From: Datisca glomerata
Taxonomy: Eukaryota > Streptophyta > Magnoliopsida > Cucurbitales > Datiscaceae
DNA length: 64,000 nt
Assembly: GCA_003255025.1 (NCBI GenBank)
Contig: QANY01002785.1
Location: forward strand, 1,148,043-1,212,042
Direction: 5' to 3'
Shown here: positions 12,470 through 24,504 of the stretch, in pieces
Numbering within the stretch: the stretch's first letter is position 1
How the letters are laid out: every line of letters begins with the position of its first letter
The notes under the pieces: model-generated
The model's database searches: none
What the model saw: only the letters and a program-made list of their open reading frames with translations
What the model was told of the DNA's origin: nothing
Program-made: the position numbers and the translations under genes

Positions 12470-13155
12470 CAATGCTTTTTTTTGCAGTGAGTCTTTCTTG
12501 GTGATCATAACGTAGTAATTTGTCAACGAAGTCAACAACCCTCAAAATGCAAAGTGTTAAAGATAAACACTAAAACTTAAAGAAACTAGACTACTAATCA
12601 CCAGGGCTGACAACATGTTTTACCTCAGGGACTTCCAAATGCTGATTATCAACACTAATTAACTTCGTCCACGGTTTTCGGCTATGACTTCATGAAGAAT
12701 ATAATAACCTTTCAGTTTTATATATTTATTTTAGAGAAAAATAGCTTCTTAGTTAAAACAACTGACAAGTAGTGAAAAGTTATATATAAAGAAACAAAAA
12801 AAATCAAACACTGGGTCTGTACTAACCTCCAAACAAGAGCTGCAAGATACGTGTCTAATTCAATCCTGTATTTATCGAGATAGGCATTAAGTTCATCTGT
12901 CCTAAGCACCTGTTGAGAAGAAGCCATTAACTTTGAGTTAACTTCAATGTCTCTAATAACTCAACTCTCTATAAATCATGTACAAAACCATTTGGTCAGC
13001 AGAGTTCTTAACCATTCATAGGCAAATTAAAACCAAAAGAAAAGGTCCTTGCAAAGTATTTGGTAAATCATTCTACATGCCTTGGCTATTTTAATTAGCT
13101 GATCATAATTATCATGCCCACAAAAGAAAGGCTCCTTATGAAATATAAGTAAAGC
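12470..13155 (-). pseudogene. casein kinase 2 alpha subunit, C-terminal-lobe fragment
   Basis: Four exon remnants of the CK2 alpha catalytic subunit, a Ser/Thr kinase, on the minus strand. 13081-13155 reads [21 protein letters not shown] with a GC donor. 12827-12909 reads VLRTDELNAYLDKYRIELD, acceptor CAG and donor GTTAGT. 12624-12687 reads HSRKPWTKLISVDNQHLEVPE, donor GTAAAA. 12475-12540 reads VDFVDKLLRYDHQERLTA. Introns are kept, so it came from a DNA-level copy, not an mRNA. It is broken: joining 12624 to 12540 puts a TGA in frame, an 8-A run near 12476-12488 probably shifts the frame, and the N-lobe and catalytic loop are absent upstream. What remains covers only part of the C-lobe. Confidence 0.8.
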
Positions 13156-13159
13156 ACAA

Positions 13160-13715
13160 CCTTCAATAGTCAGAATAACATACGTGGTAATTAGTATAGA
13201 ATTTTGACACCCTCACCATATGCTAAGATATTAGCGATGACATAAATAAAATACCAGCACTATCACACTCATTCATGAAGAGACCAACCTCATGTGGCAC
13301 TAAGATCAAAACATTAGGGCTAATTTTTGGGCAGCCTAGGAGAAAATTAGTTTGAAATATTGAGAGCGAAGGGCCTCAATCCATATCCAAAACAAAAATT
13401 ACATATTTTACAGTGATGGAGAAAGAAAACCTTCACTATCGAAGAAGAAATTATAGAAATTGAGGGAGAAGACGCGTAGAGGGAGAAAACCCTTTTTCAG
13501 TCTCTAGCTCAGAGTTCAGGATGAAAACCTTGCTCGACCCGTAGTGGAAGCTCGTCGTGGAAGTCACCGTAAAACCTTACCGTCAAAACTCACCGAGAAG
13601 CTCGCCTTGTCGCCGTCATGAAGCTCGGCTGGCGCGCGCTCAGGAAGAGGAAGAGTTGTTCGCCACTACCCTGTTCGAAGAAAAATAAAACACATTAAAA
13701 TTAAAAGTAGGGTTA
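13160..13715. other. flank upstream of the CK2 alpha fragment, partly GC-rich
   Basis: On the minus strand this would be upstream of the kinase exons. A GC-richer part at 13480-13680 (AAGCTCGTCGTGGAAGTCACC and similar) looks like a 5' untranslated or first-exon region, but no kinase N-lobe is readable. It ends at the target duplication of the solo LTR. Confidence 0.35.
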
Positions 13716-13720
13716 GATTG
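13716..13720. repeat. target site duplication, left copy (GATTG)
   Basis: Matches 15533-15537 exactly and brackets the solo LTR. Confidence 0.75.
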
Positions 13721-15532
13721 GTTATACAAGATCTATTATATTTTTATATATTAAGTCTAAGACATACATGGATAGGAATCATATACCTCTTATAATCTAT
13801 ATCAAGCTTCCTCGCAAATCAATAATCATGCATTCCCAGGAACAATGGACTTCGAGATCCACAGGAAGATCTTCCAAGTCAATCCTTAAACGCACTAGGA
13901 TGTGTGTGGGCATGTAGAATAATCAAAACCATTTTTTGTGTCTCTAGATATACTCAACACACGAGATCTAAAAATTTACTGAGAATGATTAATTTTTATA
14001 AGACAATCCTCTGATAGAATACGATGATTATTCTCACAGAGTTTTTTATTAACTATTTAATCACAGAGAAAATTCATACATGGATAGGAATTATATACCT
14101 CTTATAGTGTCACGTAGCACTACGTGCCAATCAGTGATTGACACGTGGCATTTACTGAAAATTAAATATTTATTTTAGTCAGACAAATAACTTGATATCA
14201 GTTAATTCAAAATTAACATATCTGATTATCTTCATCAATTAAGTTATCTATTAATTCACAAATAACATATTTAGTTTATTCAAATTATTATCTAATAATA
14301 ATTTATAATTATCAAATTTCAGAAATTAGATATTCTGTCTCACTTATGGTTAATTAGAAAATTAATCGATATAAGTATATATATACACATGTAATTTGTG
14401 AAATTTGTATATAAATAATTAAATTATTTAATCACACATAATTATCTCATAATTACGTGCTTGACCAAGAACAAAATTCATTTTGCAAGTCAGTCATTTT
14501 CTCATATCCTGAAATATTCACATCCTAGACTGCATAGTACAGAGGTGACTTGAGGACCATGGACCTATAATCTTAAGCTCCAATAAACTAGATTATTAAT
14601 TAAACTCTTTAATTAAATAATCTTATTTATTAATTCCATTATTACTACACTATAAATATGGAATCGCACGCTTAGAGATTATATAATATATTTACAGAGT
14701 ATTCTCGTGTAGTCCATTGATATAATCATTTCACGTAGTTTCGTCCTCCAATTATTGGTTCGTAAATTAGAGCTAGTCAAAATTACCGTTTTACCCTTCT
14801 AAGTACTTTTTAATCCTTAAGTACTATTAATTCACTAATGAATGGTTAATTTATAATTGTATTATCAATTTGAGCTCAATAACCATTTAGTTCAAGAATT
14901 ATTACTCAAGAAAACTAATATACGACCTGTTAGAAAAGCTTAGATTTCAAATCTTGTAAAATCATGTTCTGAGCCGTCTATATCACTAAATCTCCAAACC
15001 AAAAGTCACTAGCCTATTTTACAAACAAATCTCAACGAGTGAATCAAAAGATCCAAGTAGACATGTATAAGAGTTCATGACTACTCAAGATTCAGACTGA
15101 TCTACATATGATCATTAGATTGTTGTGTATTGAATTTTTATAATAAACACTATATTAATAAAGATATTAATTCACATCGGTCATGTCATATATAATCTTA
15201 TTATATAAAGTACTTTCACTAAGATGTCTATCCTCGTCAATGGTCCTGATCTAGATCACATACATTCATCATGCTTAGTGAACCGTACTAACAACCATTC
15301 ATTAAAGATTTCACACTTTAATATGTTACTGACATTTTTATTCATTATCTATCATCTTAATTCTCTCGTACTAATACAAGATCATTGTCTCATTAATGAA
15401 TATGGAATTTTCAGATATTTATATAAATTATTTGACAATTATTTAAAGGAACAATTATAAAAAAAAATGTAATTCCAATAAATTTGATATTAAAATGTCA
15501 ATACACATGTTTTGAGGGCATAACCCCCAACA
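13721..15532 (-). mobile_element. solo LTR of the copia A family
   Basis: An 1812-bp LTR in minus orientation. It starts TGTTGGGGGTTATGCCCTC at 15532 and aligns with the LTRs at 718-2758 and 49454-49979. It is flanked by the same five bases, GATTG, at 13716-13720 and 15533-15537, the target duplication of copia integration. There is no primer site or coding sequence beside it, so it is best read as the product of LTR-LTR recombination. The distal end reads TATAAC where the family has CCCAACA, so that terminus has changed. Confidence 0.8.
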
Positions 15533-15537
15533 GATTG
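15533..15537. repeat. target site duplication, right copy (GATTG)
   Basis: Matches 13716-13720 exactly and brackets the solo LTR. Confidence 0.75.
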
Positions 15538-17560
15538 CCTTATCAACATCAGAAATTTGTGTCCTGAAAATGAATGATCCAAGCCGTCTGACTTTGATTT
15601 TACCAGGTCGACTCCTTTTCCTTCTCCCACTCGAGTATGTTTCAATTGAGGTATGAGTATCCAAAAACATACAAACCATAACACTAGATTTAAAAGCATG
15701 GTATACTTGTACTACAAATGGCCACTCATCTTGTCAAGATGCATGTGCCTTGTAATCATCTCATCTAGATGCAACTTCCTTTTCATCATCCTCATCGAAT
15801 GACAAATTTACAATTAGTTCTCGTTCACAAGGATCGACATTGGCCTTTGTAATTTGAAATTTGTCTCCATCTTTTTTATGAGGATATTGTATTTGAACTT
15901 GATGTCTGGTACTGACTTTTGGATGGTGTACGCATGAGGGAATGTGCATATCAGGGCCCTGTTCATGTGCATGTGGGTTCTGCTTCTTATTTATCAACTA
16001 AATGAGACCGTTGTTCCCTTTCCTTAACCTTTTTTTGGGACTTGATCTCCTCCATCAAATACCTATTTTTTAAACTAAATGAGATCGATGCTCTCTTTCT
16101 TGAACCTAGTTTTGGGACTTGTTCTCCTCCTTCAATTGCCTAATTATTTCTAGTGATGAGTTTTGATCGCATGATTGGTTGTGGATATCTGACAGTCTGA
16201 TCACGATTTAATTTTTGAACCTTCAAATTTTGGGTTGTAAATGCATCCCTCGTGGTTAAGAGCTTGGACTTAAAAGAGAACACCTCATCCCTCGAGCACT
16301 TCATCTCATTATCAAAACCCTCACCATCATACACCTGAGTTTCCACAAGATCAACAAAAGGATCAACAAAAGGGCGTAAAGGAACAAACCCCCTCCATAA
16401 CCTCAACCTACATCGCCATCCATACATGTTAACCTTCAAGATTGCATGCCATGTGAATTTCTTAATAGAAACATTATTCGCATGTATACTCATTACCTTT
16501 ATGCTGAAAAGTTCCCATTTATCCTTTATGTACTTAATCACCTTGTGAATGGCTTTGTAGTCCTCATAGTGATAGGAGCTAATGACCTTTTAAACACACG
16601 AACTCCATATCTTACTAGTTGACAGTAAAACAACTACACTAAACATGTATCAAAGTGATTGCATAGTTCAAATAGTGCAACGATGTAGTTATCTGATTCA
16701 ATCGAATGTTATTTGATATGTCTCCCACTACATTCAACCACGAGAGGTGAATTCCTGGTCTTGATCCTGGAAACAGCAAGACCCCGATACTATACAAGAT
16801 AAATGCTTACCTGCAATTGTGTACGATAGGGTCAAACTTTAAAAATTCTCCACTGTACGTACAAGCATCTCATGGACCACTTATGGCAGAGAACTATAAA
16901 CTATTTAGCTTTACACTCGATTCTTATATCCGTCATTGATCACTATTATTGTCTTGAAATGTATGGGCATCACTAGAAATGTGCATCTGTGAACTATATA
17001 TCTCATGTCTTTGTGTCAGATCATTTAGAATGTTTTTCATTTATTGTCTTGTTATCATTCTACAATGCATTTCCATCAAACAAATAAATCCTAGTTTGGT
17101 GAATGTCTGCCTCTTTTGAACATCAAATCTTCAAACCCATTTGGCAAACCTTTCTAGAGAGCATCTAGTACCCAAACGCGAGAACGCTTATCACCCTCAT
17201 ACGGGAAGATGAGCACTGAAAGGGTAGTGACACATTCTTTAGTTAGAATGACATCGACACGATTAAGGCCTCTACTTTTCTTTAGTCCCAAATTGACCGA
17301 TCAAGCATAATGACCGCAGAAGGTACAGTCGGAGAATTAATCTCCAAGTATATAGCATGTCGGGCAGGTCAAAGGTGATCTTCTGATCTGGGGAAAATCG
17401 AGAGGAACCTAAGCAAGGCCGATGAGTGATACTCATTCCCCAATTGACTTGGCTCACAATGGCTAACTACATTTTATATGCATGACATCGACACAATTGG
17501 ATAACAAGTTTCCCACTAACATCTTTTATGATCAAGATGATAAACTTATCAGGAAGGTAA
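15538..17560. other. unassigned stretch, possible transposon coding remnants on minus strand
   Basis: Minus-strand frames at 16140-16541 (133 codons, containing KYIKDKWELFSIKVMSIHAN) and 15761-15997 (78 codons) lie close together and could be exons or debris of one transposon gene. I cannot assign either to a family. The rest, 16560-17560, shows nothing I recognise. Confidence 0.3.
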
Positions 17561-17689
17561 AAGATGTTAATATTAATCCTAATGAAGGACAAGTAACTCT
17601 CCCCAAGAAAATGTCATAGTAAAAAAATTGAAACCAACTTCTAGAAAAATGGAAGTTAGTGAAAGATCATCTGAAGGATCTCTTAGCAG

Positions 17690-18860
17690 GAGACATATCA
17701 AAAAGGGTAGAAAAAGATGAGTACTAGATAGTTGTAATGCAAGAAAAACTTAATCAAATTAAAATAAGTAATGTATGGAAACTTATTCCTATACCCTCTA
17801 ATCACTCAATAATTGGTACTAAGCGGGTGTTTAGAAATAAGTAGATGAAAATGGTATCGTTACAAGATATAGAGCTAGATTATTAGCACAAAGATACAAT
17901 CAAGAAGAATGTATAGACTACGATGCAACTTTCTCTCTCGTTGCTAGACTTGAGTCCATAAGAACGCTATTAGCCTTAAAATTTTTATTTTATATCAAAC
18001 GGATGTTAAGAATGCATTTTTAAATGAAGTTCACGTAGAACAACCTCCTAATTTTCAAGTTTGAATTTTTAGAATCACATGTATAAACTTAAAAGGGCTC
18101 TCTATGGACTAAAAAAGCTCCTAGAGCTTGGTACGAAGGCAAGTAAATTTCTTATTGATGATGGATTTAACATGGAAAAAATAGATAACACACTCTTCAT
18201 AAAATCAAAAGATAATGATATCTTAATTGCCCAAATATAATTAGATGATATAACTTTTGGTGCCACTGACGAATCTTTGTGCAAGAATTTTCACAACTCT
18301 ATGAGCAAGGAGTCTGGAATAAGCATGATGGGAGAACTGAATTTCTTCCTTAGACTACAAATCAAGCAATTAAAGGATGGAATCCTCATTAAAAAAGTAC
18401 ACTAAAGATTTGCTCAAGAAGTATGGCATGGAAATTGTGAAGGCTAGTAATACTCCCATCATTACGACCACAAAGCTAGACAAGAATGAGAAAGGTAAAG
18501 TTGTCAATATCAAGAAATATCGAGGTTTAGTTGGATCTCTATTTTATTTAACTGATAGTCGACCCAATATCATGTTTAGTGTATGTTTATGTGCTCGTTT
18601 TCAAACTTGTCCGAAAGAATCACATTCACAAGTTGTTAAAAGCATTTTTAAATATTTACATGGAACAACTAAATTTGGCATTTGTTATCCAATTGATTTA
18701 ATTGGTATTCTGATTCGGATTTTGCTGGGAGCTTAACCGATAGAAAAAATATGTATAGTACATGTCAATTCTTAGGACACTCACTTATTTCTTGATTTTG
18801 CAAAAAAAATAAGTAGCACTATCAACTGCTGAAGCCGAATAAATATATTTATGTCGATAG
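17690..18860 (+). pseudogene. Sirevirus-like copia reverse transcriptase and RNase H remnant
   Basis: A different copia lineage from the copies at 4246 and 49454. Readable in shifting frames: VMQEKLNQIKISNVWKLIP, GTKRVFRNK, YNQEECIDYDATFSLVARL, VEQPPNFQV, LDDITFGATDESLCKNF and MSMMGELNFFL-like GISMMGELNFFLRLQIKQL. A longer frame at 18377-18736 covers KKYTKDLLKKYGME, KYRGLVGSLFYLTDSRPNIMFSV and the start of RNase H; ALSTAEAEY follows as LSTAEAE near 18815. GATxxSLCKxF and the KYTKDLLKKFGM block are typical of the SIRE/Maximus lineage. The YVDD box has become stop-LDD near 18238-18250. No LTRs were found next to it. Confidence 0.8.
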
Positions 18861-21640
18861 TCATGCTCAAATTTTGACTTGACATATATATCATAAATGA
18901 ATTAGCATAACATACTTAATAGTGTCTTGGCTTAACATAGCATATAGTTAACATGTGTCACATACAGAATCATATAACATACTTAATCATATCTTGTCTC
19001 CCATATTCCCTAATTAAAAATCTAAGTAGAATTGTTCACCTATGAGCTAAACACATAATATGATGAATTGGATGTTGGAAACAGATGGCACTCATTGAGT
19101 AATGGAAACAGATGACACTCATTAGGTGACGGAAAATACGTATAGATGGGATGCAATGTGTGACAGAAAACATTTACCTATAGCACCCAATATGTGATAG
19201 AAAATATAAACAGATGACACTCGATTCGTATAATAACATAACACATGAACAGTCTAATTTCTTGTTAACTAAGAACAAGCTTAAGTCACATGTTCCTTAG
19301 TTACCACTTGACTTAATTTAGCTGCATGATTCATAATATTCAATGCATGATAATAACTAAACATACAACTCATACATAAACATATAATGTGTATACTAAT
19401 ACATGTGACATAATCAAACATCCCATGGTAATATAATCACAACATAACAATACAATAAAATGACTACAAATATGATCACAAGTATAGATGTTATTGAGAA
19501 ATCAATTAAACAATATTAAATGTAAATACATGTTGCACATTATAATACAAGTGTCATATCACCATGTAAGCCCACTAATACAAAACATACATATGCATGT
19601 AACATATTTAGAAACATAGTTACAACTGATGATATTAGTAGATATTGCATATATCACACAATGAGTCATATCACAATATCAACTCACTTACTTGGACGGT
19701 AGAAAATGTCTAGCAATCATCTAATAATATGAAATCAAATATCTTATCACAACATTGTGTTCCATAATTATTGTTTCTACAAAATATGTAAATAAAACAA
19801 TATTAATACAGATTTAAAAAGGTTGTTAGGGTAAAATCAAGGAAAAGCTAGGTAATTAAGCTAGTTTAACTTTTACTTTTGTTTAATATCCTTTATTTTG
19901 TTATTTTACAGATTTGGCCGATTTTGAGGAAAGGTAAAATAGTTAGTTAAGATTCTCTTTGTTATAACTGATTTTTTTAGGTTTTATCTTTTGTCCTTTT
20001 TCTTCTTTCCTCCCATAGCTCCTTCGCATTTGCCAGATCGAGACGTCAATTGTATAGCAGATTTTAAGCTTCTCTGATTTTAGTTTTTGATCTTCTTCTC
20101 CAATTCGTTAGGTTTGAAAGATTTGTATCATAAATAGCGGGGTTTTTTTGTGCTCTTCGCGGTAATATCGTGTTGATTTCGGAATTATATTTTCGATGAA
20201 TTTATGAACAATTTTCTATTGCAGATTCTTTCAGAATTGATCAATAATCAAAATCAAGTACAATAGATTTTAAGGATTTTAAGTTCCATTACATTTTCTA
20301 CTATTTTTTGTTATAGACAATGATAAGAGTGAAAAATTTTATTTTCTGCAGATTTTTGTAATTAATGTCATATTGTATATAACTATATACTATAGGCATA
20401 CAATTGTAGACGGTATTTATACTCACATACTGATAGTATATATTTATGTGCTCATAGTACATTACTATATACATCATGTAACAACTTTTTTATTATAACT
20501 ATGTACTCATAGTATATTATTATATAGTGATAGTATATATTTATGTACTCACAGTTTATATAAAAATTATGATGGATATTATTGATATAATGATGGATAG
20601 TAAACTTCTGATGACATATATGAATTTTGTAATTAATGATATTGTTTTATGATAGAAACATAGTTTGAAATGATTTTAAGGACTGATACTGATTTTATGA
20701 TGATGTGTATAATGTTCATAAATATTTTTCAGGTAATGAGTATATACATATATACATATATTGTACATAATTTGAATGAATGACATTATTTTATGATTAA
20801 ATGATGGATTGAAATGATTTGAGAATTTATATTAACTTTATAATAATGGATATAAAACTTTATCTTTTTAAAATGTATGATCTTTATGATACTTGAGTCA
20901 TGGTTTCTAAATATATATGGTACCATACTATGCTAATATAAATATATATTATTGAAAGTTTTAACATTGCTAATAAACTTGGCGTTAGACATTCTCTTTG
21001 ACATAATAATCTTAACTTCAATTTCTTCCTTCATCTACATGCATCATAAAGATGAACTATGGATTATTAACCATCTTGTATTTAAGAACAAAAATAATAA
21101 TAATAACAATCAATAAGTTACGCTGACATACAAAATAGCATGTAATTATATAGTATATAATTATGTAGTACATAACTATATACTATGAGTGTATAACAAT
21201 AATATACCACATAACACTTACCAAAATAAAATATATCACATAACAAATCTTAAGTACGAGAAATCTGCAGAATATAGAAAATACATTGGTTGCCTCTAGA
21301 AAACAGAGTAAAACATATGGACAAACTGTTAACATGCAAATAGGGATATTAAGTCAATTTCATGATTAAAAAACTCAAATAAACTTAGAAAAAACTCAAA
21401 ACAATCACAAATCTTAGAAAAATCAGGCATGAACTCCAAATTAAGCCTAAATCGCAAGCACAAAAAACTTACCTATAATATACTATTATATAAGAAGATG
21501 AAAACTAAAATTTCAACTTACAGTCATGATTTTTCTTGAACGTTGCGTTGTTAGATGTAGATTTGCGTCAATTCTCTGTGATTTAGTTTTGCGATGGAGA
21601 TTTCGAAGATTTTCTCTTACATCTTGAAGTGTCACCACAT
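18861..21640. other. AT-rich noncoding stretch with minor repeats
   Basis: No coding sequence recognised. A degenerate short tandem repeat based on GGAAACAGATGACACTCATT runs over 19070-19225. Words such as CATAGTATATTA and GATAGTATATATTTATGT repeat at 20380-20560. At 21145-21275 similar words occur in reverse orientation with TTCTGCAGATTT, so 20335-21275 may be a loose inverted repeat. Confidence 0.4.
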
Positions 21641-23388
21641 AAGTGAATTTAGGGTTAGGGTTCTTGTTCTTGGCTAAAATGAGACGTGAGGGGGGCATGC
21701 TTCCTTTTGTTAGTAAGGGCAATTTTAGCAATTCACTATTATTATTATTAGGTTCTCATGTTGGGCTTCTAGTAAATTCGGTCATTTGTACAATTTACTC
21801 ATTTTTGGACTATTCTCTTACTGCTAGTTCCCTAATTGAGCCTAAAATCAACGACTCAAAAATGTGTTTCGAGTCTGAGAGTCAATTGGACAAAATATGA
21901 TCAACACGGGCCAGGCATGTTCGGTTTAGATCAAACTAGGTACAGTTCAATTTGGTTTAGTTTAGGTCGGCCATCTGAGTTTCTTGGTCAGGTCCTTTTG
22001 GGAGAAAGCTGGTCAAATAAAATGAAAGTGAGTCAGGTTAGACTGGTTTTAGGTCAAAGAACCCCTCTTACCTTTGAAGAAGCTGAAACAATTAGGGGAG
22101 GAGAAAAGAGAGAGCTTAGTAGTGGAGCAACCGATGAAGGCCATGGAAAGCACAGGAGTTATAGAAGAGAGAGATATAGATACAGGGTCAAGAAGAGAGA
22201 ACCGAGAGCATAGCGAGAGAAAGAAACAAAGAAAAATGAGAAAGAGTGAAGAAAGAATAGCGAGTGGAGATAGAGAGGGAAACAGAGAAGAGAGAGAGAG
22301 ACTGAGAGAAACAGAGAATGAAAGGAGGAAAGAAGCAAAGAGCGATGAAAGATGGTGAGGTTACCAGAAGGAGGGTAGTTCGGCAAAGATTTGGGCATGA
22401 TAGAACTGGAGGTGGCTCACATTTGAAGGGAGAAGGAGAAGAATTTGAAAGAGTTTAAGATTGCGAGACTTAGATTAGGGTATAAATACACACATGTAAA
22501 AACATTATAACAAAGTTATAGAATAGAGATAATGGGGTATTACAATACATGTCTGCTCCTCAACCCAAAAACATTTAGAATAGAAGGTGAAAACCATTTG
22601 TGCCAAAGACCCTATCAATCGAGGTGCAAAGTTGGCATACCATATGTAATCGCGATACATGAGTGAGTTCGAAATTTGGGTAAGGCACATCGAATCATCA
22701 CAACCAGAACTCAAATCATTAGTAAAGCGCATGACATGCTCCTTAGCACAACCAGACTTACGACTGCATTATCTGAATTCGGGTTGAATGTAATCTGGTG
22801 GAATTTTTTCGAACGTTCTTTGTGTTCTTCAAGTTTCGGGATCTGAATCACGCACTTGAACTCTAAGAATGATTTACGAATTTCATCCACCAACAACCAC
22901 TCGTTAATTTCTAAAATATATCTCACGAGAATTTTGTGTAGGAATTTGAGTGTGGGCTCTCAAAACGATTGAAAAAAAAATCAAAATTGTTCTCCTTCAA
23001 TATAATTTTTGGCGGCAACAGGAAGGGAGGGAAAAATATTTTTCTCTCTTGCTTTCTTGACAATCAACTATATCTAATCGCATATCTACTACAATCAGAT
23101 TGCTATTAGATATTGATAAAATGTAATTTTTGATATTTATAAATATATCCATATATTCTTAAATTTCCAAAAATTCACTCCATATATTCATAATTGCCGA
23201 AAATTGTAATATTCCCCAGATGTTTGAGTTGCTTCGAGATTTATCAATCCAATTGATAATTTAATTGACAATTATCAAAAACTAATTTATTTATTTTTAT
23301 TTACTAATTAGAAAATAATAAACTAATTAATTTCAATACATATTATCACACTTAACTAATTAACTGACATCACTCATCACATATAGGT
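21641..23388. other. noncoding stretch with a purine-rich tract
   Basis: 22060-22380 is a strongly GA-biased tract (AGAGAGAGAGA and GAAAGAAAC words), so the open frames across it on both strands are composition artefacts. 21925-21960 has GGTTTAGATCAAACT-type low-complexity words. The minus-strand frames at 22505-22926 show no motif I know. Confidence 0.4.
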
Positions 23389-24504
23389 GTAGGAAATATG
23401 TCTTGGTACCAAAACACATTTTGATCCAATTAACTTTGTTTCTTTATTCTTGTTCTCATGAGATATTTCTGATATCGAATGGACTCACATGAACAAAGCT
23501 AAGGATTCGAATACCAGGAGAATTTATCTCTAAAAATTCTCGACCTATTTAATCTTGATATTGTACGACTCCACTATAGGTTCGATGTCGAATCAACTCC
23601 CGATTCATGCACATTACATTTTCTGTTGGTGTAAATAAACCTTTTTTTATTTTCACGGTCCACAGAATATTTTAACATAATACTCATTGTAAATATCAGT
23701 ATTAAGAGTGGAATGTAAAATTACCATTGACCTCTCTTGTTATTATTTCCTTAACTCATTTATTGACTGTGAATAAGAAAAATATAATAGTGAATTGTCT
23801 CGTACAATTCACAAATCTTAATCAATGACTCAATTCATTGAGTACCTAGCAAGGTTAAGTTACTCACACACTCATCAATAAAGCATAAAGTGATATTGTT
23901 ACTTTCACAATCCAGCAACGAATTTTTATATCTATGAATCACGTAACTCCAACTTAATTGAATTACAATCCCAACAGCTGAGATGTTATCCGCCAATTCG
24001 AACTCACTCATTTGACATATCAAAGATTGCAACTAACTAAGTCAAACTACGTATTCCCTTAAGGATTAATGTTATTATGAAAATACTCTTAAGGTGTAAC
24101 AATTATATTTAGAGTTAAGTAAACGATTTTGGGCTCTAAACTAATTTCTTACTGGTCTATTCAACATGTTCATAACATGTCTAGGTTAACCGTTTGAGTC
24201 TTCACTCCCATGCCCCAAGACTAGTATTCATTAGTTCAACCTAACAGTCGTAGTCGGATTTGATTACTCACACGATCCTAAAACTGTGAATATCGTCCTG
24301 AACTTTCTCAGAAGAGTTCGTTTGGAGACGCATTTGTCTTCATTATTCATTCGTTGATAAAAGTTTCAGGACTTGACTAATTTATAAACACACTTTAATA
24401 AAAGTTTCAATTTATTCATAAGAATTTAATAATACTAATGTCTGAGAAATAACTAAAGAAAAATAAATAGTTATTACACGTTATTCTATGGATATATTCC
24501 AACA
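23389..24504 (-). repeat. 3' LTR of copia B element
   Basis: An 1116-bp segment that starts TGTTGGAATATATCC at 24504 and ends TTTCCTACA at 23389 on the minus strand, so it has canonical TG...CA ends. The purine run AAGTAAGAGAT lies directly upstream of the start (24505-24515), as expected for a polypurine tract. It is unlike the copia A LTR. No matching 5' LTR is seen near 29300. Confidence 0.75.

Noticed and set aside
22074..22398. Lysine/glutamate-rich and serine/leucine-rich open frames
   Set aside because: GA-rich tract gives low-complexity peptides on both strands.
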